From Burkholderiaceae bacterium (GTDB lineage: Bacteria > Pseudomonadota > Gammaproteobacteria > Burkholderiales > Burkholderiaceae), in assembly GCA_017998575.1 (NCBI GenBank), contig JAGOCV010000117.1, positions 1 through 11,127 on the forward strand: a DNA stretch of 11,127 nt, given 5' to 3'. Of the stretch, positions 1 through 6,867 are shown piece after piece. The notes under the pieces are model-generated. The model made no database searches. It worked only from the letters and a program-made list of their open reading frames with translations, and was not told where the DNA came from. The translations under genes were made by a program, and so were the position numbers. Position 1 is the stretch's first letter. Every line of letters begins with the position of its first letter.

Positions 1-2
1 GC

Positions 3-3000
3 GCGCGCGCGCCGGGCCGCGCGGCCGACGGCAGCGCCGTCCAGGACATCGCCTTCACCTGGAGCGACTGGCACCGCGGCATCGAGCCCTGGCGGTTCGA
101 CCTGCCCACCAACAGCGCGCCACAACCCGACGTGCGCATGCACACCGTGTTCGACCGTACCTTGCTGCGCGCCGGCGAGACGGTGTCGATGAAGCACTTC
201 ATCCGCACCGAAACGCGCGCCGGCTTCGCGCTGCCGCGAGAGCGGCCCACGCAGGTGGAAATCCGCCACACCGGCAGCGGCCAGCTCTATCGCCAGCCGC
301 TGACCTGGCGCACCACGGGCAGCGGCGGTCTGGCCGCCGAGAGCAGCTTCGCCATTCCGCCGGCCGCCCGGCTGGGCGTCTATCGCGTGACGATGCAACT
401 GGGCCGCGACACGCAGGACAGCGGCGAGTTCCGTGTCGAAGAATTCCGCCTTCCCGTGCTGCAGGGCCGCGTGGCGCCTGCAGGCAACGAAGCGCTGGTG
501 GCCCCCGCGCGCGTGCCGGCGCAGGTGCAGGTGAGCTATGTGGCCGGCGGCGCCGCGACGAACCTGCCGGTGCGCGTGTCGGCGCTGATGCGCGAGCGGC
601 GGCCCGACTTCCGCGACTTCGACAGCTTCAGCTTCACGCCCCCGCGCAACGCCACCCCTGCCGCCGGCACCGAGGGCGAGGAAGAAGACACCGCACCGCA
701 GGATGAGCGCGTGGTGGCCGACAAGCTGCCGCTCACGCTCGACCGCAACGGCACCGGGCAGGTCACCATCGAACCGCTGCCCGCCGCGCGCGCCCCACGC
801 GAGCTGGTGCTCGAAGCCACTTACGCCGACCCGAACGGCGAGCTGCAGACGCTGCGCAGCGTCTCGACCGTGTGGCCGGCCGGCGTGGTGGCCGGCATCC
901 GTGCCGAGAGCTGGATCTCGGCCGGCCGCAAGCTCAAGTTCCAGGCCCTCGCGCTCGACCACGCGGGCAAGCCGCGCGAGGGCGTGCCGCTGGCGGTGAA
1001 GGCCGTGGCGCGCATCACCACCACCAGCCGCAAGCGCATGGTGGGCGGCTTCTACAGCTACGACAACAAGACCGAACTGAAAGACCTCGGCGAGGTCTGC
1101 AGCGGCAAGAGCGACTCGCGCGGCCTGCTGCTGTGCGAGACCTCGCTCGCGCAGGCCGGTGAAGTCGAGCTGGTGGCCACGGCCAAAGACAGCGCCGGCC
1201 GCGCCAGCGAGGCCGCCAGCTCGGTGTGGGTCACGCGCCAGGGCGAGCTGTGGTTCGGCGGCCAGAACAACGACCGCATCGACGTGCTGCCCGAGAAGAA
1301 GAGCTACGAGCCCGGCGAGACCGCGCGCTTCCAGGTGCGCATGCCGTTCCGCTTCGCCACCGCGCTGGTGGCGGTGGAGCGCGAGGGCATCGTCGAGACG
1401 CACGTGATGCAGCTCAACGGGCAAGACCCGACCGTGAGCCTGAAAGTGGGCGAGGACTGGGGCCCCAACACTTTCGTGAGCGTGCTGGCCCTGCGCGGCC
1501 GCCTGCGCGACGTGCCGTGGTACAGCTTCTTCACCTGGGGCTACAAGGCGCCGCGCGAATGGTGGACGGCCTTCTGGGTGGAGGGTCGCGAGTACGTGGC
1601 GCCCACGGCGCTGGTCGACCTCTCCAAGCCCGCCTTCCGCCTGGGCGTGGCCGAGATCCGCGTGGGCACGCGCGCGCACAGGCTGGACGTCGCCGTGAAG
1701 GCCGACCGCGAAAGCTACACCGTGCGCGGCCAGGCGCAGGTGACGATCAGCGTGAAGAAGCCCGACGGCACGCCCGCCGCTGGCGCCGAGGTGGCACTGG
1801 CCGCCGTCGATCAGGCCTTGCTGGAGCTGATGCCCAACGACAGCTGGAACCTGCTGGACGCCATGCTCCAACGCCGCTCTTGGGGCGTGGAGACGTCCAC
1901 CGCGCAGATGGAAATCATCGGCCGGCGTCACTACGGCCGCAAGGCCGTGGCGCCGGGTGGCGGCGGCGGGCGCAGCCCCACGCGCGAGCTGCTCGACACG
2001 CTGCTGCTGTGGAACCCCACCGTCGTGCTCGACGCGCAAGGTCAGGCCAAGGTGACCGTGCCGCTCAACGACGCGCTCACCACCTTCCGCATCGTCGCCG
2101 TGGCCGATGCCGGCACGGGCCTGTTCGGCACCGGCGAGACGCGCATCCGCGCCACGCAGGATCTGCAGATCATCAGCGGCCTGCCGCCGCTGGTGCGCGA
2201 GGACGACGCCTTCCGCGCCCAGTTCACGCTGCGCAACACCACCTCGCGTGCGATGAAGGTCGAGGTGGCGCCGCGCGCCACGCTGCTGCAACTGCCGCCG
2301 CGCACGGTGGACATCCCGGCCGGCGAGGCCCGCGAAGTGACGTGGGACGTGAAGGCGCCCGCGCAGTTGGCCTTCACGCGCGCCGAGTCGCTGCTGTGGG
2401 AGATCGAGGCGCGCGAGACCAGCGGCAACGCGGGCGCGCGCGACGCGCTCAAGGCCACGCAACGCATCGTGCCGGCCGTGCCACTGACCGTGCGCCAGGC
2501 CACGCTGTCGCAGGTGGACGGCAGCCTGTCGATCGACGTGGCGTCGCCGGCCGGCGCGCTACTGAACGCGGCCGGCGGACCGGGGGCCGACAGCGGCGTC
2601 GCGCGCGGCGGGCTGCGCATGTCGCTGCAGCCGCGCCTGGCCGAAGGCCTGCCGGGCGTGCGCGACTGGTTCGCGCGCTATCCCTACACCTGCCTGGAGC
2701 AGCAGACCAGCCGCGCCATCGGCCTGGGCGACGCCGCGTTGTGGCGCCGCGTGGCCGGCCTGATGCCGGGCTATCTGGACAGCGACGGATTGCCCAGCTA
2801 CTTCCCGCCACGCGAAGGCGAATCCGCGCGCGGCAGCGACACGCTGGCGGCCTACCTGCTGTCGGCCACGCACGAAGCCGCAGCGCTCGACCCGGCCTTC
2901 GCCCTGCCCGAGGGCGTGCGCAGCGAGCTCGAACGCGGCCTGATCGCCTTCGTCGAAGGCCGCGTGAAACGCGACTTCTGGAGCCCGCGCGCCGACCTGG

Positions 3001-4181
3001 ATGTGCGCAAGATCGCCGCCATCGCAGCCCTCGCCCGCACCGGCGCCGCCACGCCGCGACTGCTGCAGAGCATCACCATCGCGCCCAACCAGTGGCCCAC
3101 GCACGCGGTGATCGACTGGCATGACATCCTGCAGCGCATGCCCGACGCGCCGCACCGCGCCGAGCGGCTGGCCGAGGCCACGCAGATCCTGCGCGCGCGC
3201 CTGACGTACCAGGGCACGCGCATGTCGTTCAGCACCGAGCGCGAGGACGGCTGGTGGTGGCTGATGCAGGGCCCCGACGTCAACGCCGCGCGCCTGCTGC
3301 TCTCGGTGATGGACGATCCGGCCTGGAAGGACGACATGGGCCGCCTGGCCGCGGGCTTCATCGCGCGCCAGCAGAACGGCGCCTGGCACACCACGGTGGC
3401 CAACCTGTGGGGCAGCCTGGCGCTGCGTCAGTTCTCGGCCAGGTTCGAATCGCAGCCGGTGGCCGGCAGCACGCGGGCACAGCTGGGCTCCGGCACGGCC
3501 GCCGTGGACTGGGCGCGCGTGGAGCGCGTGAAGCCGGCCGACGCGAGCTCGGCCCAGGGCCTGCCGCATCAAGGCACGGCCATCGGCGCACCCGCCGCCG
3601 CCGGCATGCTGCGCAACAACGCCATGACGCTGCCCTGGCCCGCGCCGGGCGTCACGCAGCCGCTGGTCGTCACGCACCAGGGCAGCGGCCGGCCGTGGCT
3701 CACGCTGCAGGCCATGGCGGCCGTGCCGCTGACGTCGCCCGTGGCGGCGGGCTACCGCATCACGCGCACCGTGACCCCGGTGGAACAGGCCACGGCCGGC
3801 CGCTACACGCGCGGCGACGTGCTGCGCATCGCGCTGGAGGTGGACGCGCAGGCCGACATGAGCTGGGTGGTGGTGAGCGACCCCGTGCCCGGCGGCGCCA
3901 CCGTGCTGGGCAGCGGCCTGGGCCGCGATTCGCAGATCGCCACGCGCGGCGAGCAACGTGACCGCGGCGTGGCCTGGCCCGCATTCGAGGAGCGCGGCTT
4001 CGAAGCCTTCCGCACGTATTACGAATACCTGCCCAAGGGTCGCGCGAAGATCGAATACACCGTGCGCCTGAACAACGTGGGCGACTTCACCCTGCCGCCG
4101 ACGCGCGCCGAGGCGCTCTACGCGCCCGACGTGTACGGCGAGATTCCGAATGCGCGCGTCAAGGTGGAGGCTGCGCCCTGA
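3..4181 (+). CDS. Alpha-2-macroglobulin family protein, thioester type (5' end outside window)
   Basis: Large periplasmic protease trap of the bacterial A2M family (E. coli YfhM-like). A protease cuts the bait region, the protein changes shape, and an internal thioester captures the attacker. The frame is open from base 3, upstream of the first GTG (132) and ATG (138), and the sequence there (…DLPTNSAPQPDVRMHTVFDR) reads as ordinary family sequence, so the true start and any lipoprotein signal lie outside. About 1,393 codons are visible; full-length relatives are usually 1,600-2,000 residues. Domains seen: MG2-like segment with DRTLLRAGETVSMKHF (about 147-195); bait-region domain (about 1260-1850); a conserved linker with WNLLDAML and a GGGGG run (1846-1970); A2M core with LLLWNPTVVLD and PLNDALTTFRIVAVAD (about 2000-2270); thioester CLEQ at 2691-2702 starting the helical thioester domain; C-terminal MG domain to the stop. 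An acidic loop (GEEEDTAPQDE) lies near 675-710. Heads the probable operon with DUF1330 and pbpC. Family call is very sure. Confidence 0.95.
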   Translation, partial: ARAPGRAADGSAVQDIAFTWSDWHRGIEPWRFDLPTNSAPQPDVRMHTVFDRTLLRAGETVSMKHFIRTETRAGFALPRERPTQVEIRHTGSGQLYRQPLTWRTTGSGGLAAESSFAIPPAARLGVYRVTMQLGRDTQDSGEFRVEEFRLPVLQGRVAPAGNEALVAPARVPAQVQVSYVAGGAATNLPVRVSALMRERRPDFRDFDSFSFTPPRNATPAAGTEGEEEDTAPQDERVVADKLPLTLDRNGTGQVTIEPLPAARAPRELVLEATYADPNGELQTLRSVSTVWPAGVVAGIRAESWISAGRKLKFQALALDHAGKPREGVPLAVKAVARITTTSRKRMVGGFYSYDNKTELKDLGEVCSGKSDSRGLLLCETSLAQAGEVELVATAKDSAGRASEAASSVWVTRQGELWFGGQNNDRIDVLPEKKSYEPGETARFQVRMPFRFATALVAVEREGIVETHVMQLNGQDPTVSLKVGEDWGPNTFVSVLALRGRLRDVPWYSFFTWGYKAPREWWTAFWVEGREYVAPTALVDLSKPAFRLGVAEIRVGTRAHRLDVAVKADRESYTVRGQAQVTISVKKPDGTPAAGAEVALAAVDQALLELMPNDSWNLLDAMLQRRSWGVETSTAQMEIIGRRHYGRKAVAPGGGGGRSPTRELLDTLLLWNPTVVLDAQGQAKVTVPLNDALTTFRIVAVADAGTGLFGTGETRIRATQDLQIISGLPPLVREDDAFRAQFTLRNTTSRAMKVEVAPRATLLQLPPRTVDIPAGEAREVTWDVKAPAQLAFTRAESLLWEIEARETSGNAGARDALKATQRIVPAVPLTVRQATLSQVDGSLSIDVASPAGALLNAAGGPGADSGVARGGLRMSLQPRLAEGLPGVRDWFARYPYTCLEQQTSRAIGLGDAALWRRVAGLMPGYLDSDGLPSYFPPREGESARGSDTLAAYLLSATHEAAALDPAFALPEGVRSELERGLIAFVEGRVKRDFWSPRADLDVRKIAAIAALARTGAATPRLLQSITIAPNQWPTHAVIDWHDILQRMPDAPHRAERLAEATQILRARLTYQGTRMSFSTEREDGWWWLMQGPDVNAARLLLSVMDDPAWKDDMGRLAAGFIARQQNGAWHTTVANLWGSLALRQFSARFESQPVAGSTRAQLGSGTAAVDWARVERVKPADASSAQGLPHQGTAIGAPAAAGMLRNNAMTLPWPAPGVTQPLVVTHQGSGRPWLTLQAMAAVPLTSPVAAGYRITRTVTPVEQATAGRYTRGDVLRIALEVDAQADMSWVVVSDPVPGGATVLGSGLGRDSQIATRGEQRDRGVAWPAFEERGFEAFRTYYEYLPKGRAKIEYTVRLNNVGDFTLPPTRAEALYAPDVYGEIPNARVKVEAAP

Positions 4182-4207
4182 GCGCGACCCCCGTCACCGA
4201 CTTTTCA

Positions 4208-4225
4208 AGAGAAAGAGACCCCCCC
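4208..4225 (+). promoter_or_regulatory. Purine-rich weak ribosome binding site followed by a C7 run
   Basis: An A/G tract (about 4208-4218, containing GAGAAAGAG) lies seven bases before the ATG at 4226 and is the only Shine-Dalgarno-like sequence for the DUF1330 gene. The bases between it and the ATG are seven consecutive C residues (4219-4225). Length change in this run would alter the spacing without changing the frame. Whether that matters for expression is unknown. Confidence 0.4.
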
Positions 4226-4537
4226 ATGCCCAAGGCCTACTGGATCGGTCGTGTCGACGTGCACGACCCCGAGCAATACAAGCAATACGTGGCCGCCAAC
4301 GCGGTGGCCTTCGCCAGGTACGGCGCGCGCTTCCTCGTGCGCGGCGGCGCCTTCGAGGCAGTGGAGGGCACGGCCCGCGCGCGCAACGTGGTGATCGAAT
4401 TCCCCGACTACGCCACTGCCCTCGCCTGCTGGAACTCGCCCGAGTACCAGCACGCCATCACGCTGCGCCTGCCGGCGGCCGTGGGCGACATTGTGGTGAT
4501 CGAAGGCTACGACGGGCCGCAGCCGGGCGGCGCCTGA
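4226..4537 (+). CDS. DUF1330 domain-containing protein
   Basis: Small protein of 103 residues matching the DUF1330 family, which adopts a ferredoxin-like dimeric alpha/beta-barrel fold. Its biochemical role is not established. The whole protein is one domain: N-terminal strand AYWIGRVDV, then DPEQYKQY (helix), strand ARFLVRGG, strand NVVIEFPDY, helix with CWNSPEYQ, and a closing strand DIVVIEGYDG. These are the typical family landmarks and the length is normal. There is no signal peptide or membrane segment, so it should be cytoplasmic, unlike both neighbours. It starts 44 bases after the A2M stop and ends 27 bases before the pbpC start, with no terminator between, so it is probably co-transcribed with them. 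The A2M and pbpC genes are usually adjacent, so this gene looks like an insertion into that unit. A direct role in protease defence or cell-wall repair is not evident from its sequence. Confidence 0.9.
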   Translation: MPKAYWIGRVDVHDPEQYKQYVAANAVAFARYGARFLVRGGAFEAVEGTARARNVVIEFPDYATALACWNSPEYQHAITLRLPAAVGDIVVIEGYDGPQPGGA

Positions 4538-4564
4538 GCGGCGGCTGACCTCATCCCTGCGCCG

Positions 4565-6820
4565 ATGCACGCCCGCCCTGCTCCGATGACCGCGTGGCCC
4601 CGCCGTGCCGCGCGCCTGACCACGCGCGTGGCCGCTGGCGCGCTGCTCTTCGGCGTGCTGCTGCAGGGCGCGAAGGCGCAGGGACTGCCGGGCTTTGACG
4701 AGGTGCGCGCGAGCCACCGCGCGTCGGAGACCCTGGTGCTCGACCGCGACGGCGCGCCGCTGCACCGGCTGCGCACCGACGTCACCGTGCGCCGCGGCGA
4801 CTGGGTGCGGCTGGCCGACGTCTCGCCTGCGCTGCGCACGGCCATCGTGCTGTCGGAAGACCGGCGCTTCTACGAGCATTCGGGCGTGGACTGGCGCGCC
4901 GTCTCGGCCGCGGCGTGGGCCAACCTGTGGAACACGCGCACGCGCGGCGCCTCCACGCTCACCATGCAGCTGGCCGGACTGCTCGACGACGACTGGCGAC
5001 ACGGGCCCGGCGGACGTTCGATGGGCCAGAAAGTCGGCCAGGCCGTGGCGGCCACGCGGCTCGATGCGCGCTGGCGCAAGGATCAGATTCTGGAGGCCTA
5101 CCTCAACCTCGTGCCGTTCCGTGGCGAGCTGGTGGGCATCGATGCGCTCGCGCGCACGCTGTTCGGCAAGGCGCCGCACGGCCTGGACGACCGCGAGGCC
5201 GCCGTCGCCTCGGCCCTGGTGCGTGCGCCCAACGCGAAGCCGGCCCAGGTGGCGCAGCGGGCCTGCGGCGTGCTGCGCGCGCTGCAACCCGGCGAGGCGG
5301 TGGATTGTCTGGGCCTGGACATGTATGCGCAGGCCGCGCTGTCGCGCCGCGCCTTCGCGGCCAGCGACGGCATCGCGCCGCACGTGGCGCGGCAGGTGGT
5401 GCGCGCCTCGCAGGCCGGCGCCGTGCCCGCCAGCGTGCGCACCACACTGCGTGCGCCGTTGCAGCGCTTCGCCGTGCAGACGCTGGACCAGCACCTGCGC
5501 GAGCTGGCGGGCCGGGAGGTGGAAGACGGCGCCATCGTGGTGCTGGACAACGCCAGCGGCGACGTGCTGGCGTGGGTGGGCTCGTCGGGCGCGCTCAGCC
5601 GCGCGGCCGAGGTGGACGGGGTGACGGCGCTGCGGCAGGCCGGCTCCACGCTCAAGCCCTTCCTCTACGCGCAGGCGCTGGCCGAGCGGCGGCTCACGGC
5701 CGCCTCGCTGCTGGAGGATTCGCCCACGCACATTCCCACGTCCGGCGGGCTCTACATCCCGCAGAACTACGACCGGCAGTTCAAGGGCTGGGTGTCGGTG
5801 CGCACCGCCCTGGGTGCCTCGCTCAACGTGCCGGCCGTGCGCACGCTGGGTATGGTCTCGCCCGACGCCTTCCACCGCCAGCTCAAGGCCGCCGGCCTGC
5901 CGCTGCGCGAGACGGGCGACTACTACGGTTTCTCGCTCGCGCTGGGCAGCGCCGAGGTCACGCTGCTCTCGCTCACCAACGCCTACCGCACGCTGGCCAA
6001 TGGCGGACGCGCGGGCGACACCACGCTGCTGCCGCGCGCCGCTGCGCGCACGCCCCACGCACCGCCCCCGCGCGGCGCGCAGGTGTTCGACGCGCAGGCC
6101 GCATTCATCGTCGGCGACATCCTCTCGGACACCAACGCCCGTGCGCGCACCTTCGGCACCGGCAGCGTGCTGGCCACGCGCTTCTGGACGGCCGTGAAGA
6201 CCGGCACCAGCAAGGACATGCGCGACAACTGGGCCGTGGGCTGGTCGCAGCGCTACACCGTCGGCGTGTGGGTGGGCAATGCCAGCGGCGCGCCCATGCA
6301 CGCGGTGAGCGGATCGAGCGGCGCCGCGCCCGTGTGGGCCGCGCTGATGGGTTTCCTGCATGCGCACGAGCCCAGCCGCGCGCCGCCCCCGCCGGCGGGC
6401 ATGAAGCCGACGGCGGTGCGCTTCGGGCCCGGCGCCGACGCGATGCCGATCGAGGCCGCGCGGCAGGAGTGGTTCCTGCCCGGCACGGCGCAGCCGCTGT
6501 TCGCGGCCGGCAGTTTCGGTGGCGCGCCCGTCGATCGCACACGTGCCACTGCGCGCATCACGCTGCCCGCCAGCGGCACCATCATCGCGCTGGACCCCGA
6601 CATCCCGCCCACGCGCCAGCGCGTGCGCTTCGCGGCCGAAGGCGAGGGCCTGGCCTGGCGCATGGACGGCCGCGAGTTCGCGCGCGGCGCGAGCGCGCAA
6701 TGGCTGCCGTGGCCCGGACGCCACATGGTGCAGCTGGTCGATGCACGCGGCAAGGTGCTCGACGAGATCCGCATCGAAGTGCGGGGTGCGGGCGTGCAGG
6801 CTGGGGCACGGCCGCGCTGA
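4565..6820 (+). CDS. pbpC: Penicillin-binding protein 1C (bifunctional transglycosylase/transpeptidase)
   Basis: Class A penicillin-binding protein of the PBP1C type, 751 residues, close to the usual 750-800. A hydrophobic N-terminal segment (about residues 20-35, GALLFGVLL, then AKAQG) anchors or exports it to the periplasm. The glycosyltransferase family 51 domain (about 55-225) has the catalytic Glu98 in SEDRRFYEHSGVDW, the RGASTLTMQLA motif and Glu177 in ILEAYLNLVPF. The transpeptidase domain carries Ser361 in STLK, SLN at 419-421 and KTG at 545-547, so all three active-site motifs are present. The C-terminal domain (about residues 660-745, ITLPASGTIIALDPDIPP…) is the PBP1C-specific BiPBP_C module. 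The ATG at 4565 lacks a clear ribosome binding site; the in-frame ATG at 4586 (residue 8) is an equally possible start. No promoter is seen in the 27-base gap before it, so it is likely translated from the A2M–DUF1330 transcript. Linkage to A2M is the family's hallmark context. Confidence 0.95.
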   Translation: MHARPAPMTAWPRRAARLTTRVAAGALLFGVLLQGAKAQGLPGFDEVRASHRASETLVLDRDGAPLHRLRTDVTVRRGDWVRLADVSPALRTAIVLSEDRRFYEHSGVDWRAVSAAAWANLWNTRTRGASTLTMQLAGLLDDDWRHGPGGRSMGQKVGQAVAATRLDARWRKDQILEAYLNLVPFRGELVGIDALARTLFGKAPHGLDDREAAVASALVRAPNAKPAQVAQRACGVLRALQPGEAVDCLGLDMYAQAALSRRAFAASDGIAPHVARQVVRASQAGAVPASVRTTLRAPLQRFAVQTLDQHLRELAGREVEDGAIVVLDNASGDVLAWVGSSGALSRAAEVDGVTALRQAGSTLKPFLYAQALAERRLTAASLLEDSPTHIPTSGGLYIPQNYDRQFKGWVSVRTALGASLNVPAVRTLGMVSPDAFHRQLKAAGLPLRETGDYYGFSLALGSAEVTLLSLTNAYRTLANGGRAGDTTLLPRAAARTPHAPPPRGAQVFDAQAAFIVGDILSDTNARARTFGTGSVLATRFWTAVKTGTSKDMRDNWAVGWSQRYTVGVWVGNASGAPMHAVSGSSGAAPVWAALMGFLHAHEPSRAPPPPAGMKPTAVRFGPGADAMPIEAARQEWFLPGTAQPLFAAGSFGGAPVDRTRATARITLPASGTIIALDPDIPPTRQRVRFAAEGEGLAWRMDGREFARGASAQWLPWPGRHMVQLVDARGKVLDEIRIEVRGAGVQAGARPR

Positions 6821-6823
6821 CGC

Positions 6824-6840
6824 CGTGCCGTCCTGGCACG
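6824..6840. repeat. Perfect 6-bp hairpin after pbpC
   Basis: Arms CGTGCC (6824-6829) and GGCACG (6835-6840) are exact reverse complements around the loop GTCCT, four bases after the pbpC stop codon. No T run follows, so it is not a standard intrinsic terminator. It could protect the 3' end of the pbpC message or form part of a protein-binding site together with the next palindrome one base downstream. Confidence 0.4.
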
Positions 6841-6841
6841 A

Positions 6842-6863
6842 TGCCTGCGTAAACTCGCAGGCA
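6842..6863 (+). promoter_or_regulatory. Perfect 8-bp palindrome with a -10-like hexamer in its loop
   Basis: Arms TGCCTGCG (6842-6849) and CGCAGGCA (6856-6863) are exact reverse complements. The six-base loop TAAACT (6850-6855) resembles a sigma-70 -10 box (TATAAT). No convincing -35 box is visible at the right distance. If this -10 is used, transcription would start near 6862, leaving about six bases before the ATG at 6868. The weak AGG ribosome binding site (6859-6861) sits in the right arm, so a longer transcript from pbpC could hide it in the hairpin. An operator that overlaps the promoter is another reading. Confidence 0.45.
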
Positions 6864-6867
6864 CGCC

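Noticed and set aside
1..13. Alternating GC run at the window edge as a special DNA element
   Set aside because: It is in-frame coding sequence (Ala/Arg) of the A2M gene and such runs are common by composition.
132..138. GTG 132 or ATG 138 as the A2M start
   Set aside because: The same frame stays open to the window edge and reads as family-like sequence, so these are internal codons of a gene that begins upstream.
2559..3956. Minus-strand open frame of 465 codons inside the A2M gene
   Set aside because: Low-complexity, composition-driven translation, opposite to a clearly coding A2M domain.
4205..6724. Minus-strand open frame of 839 codons across pbpC and DUF1330
   Set aside because: It is antisense to genes with complete family motifs, its translation is Arg/Ala/Gly/His-rich with no recognisable domain, and long open shadows are expected in DNA this GC-rich.
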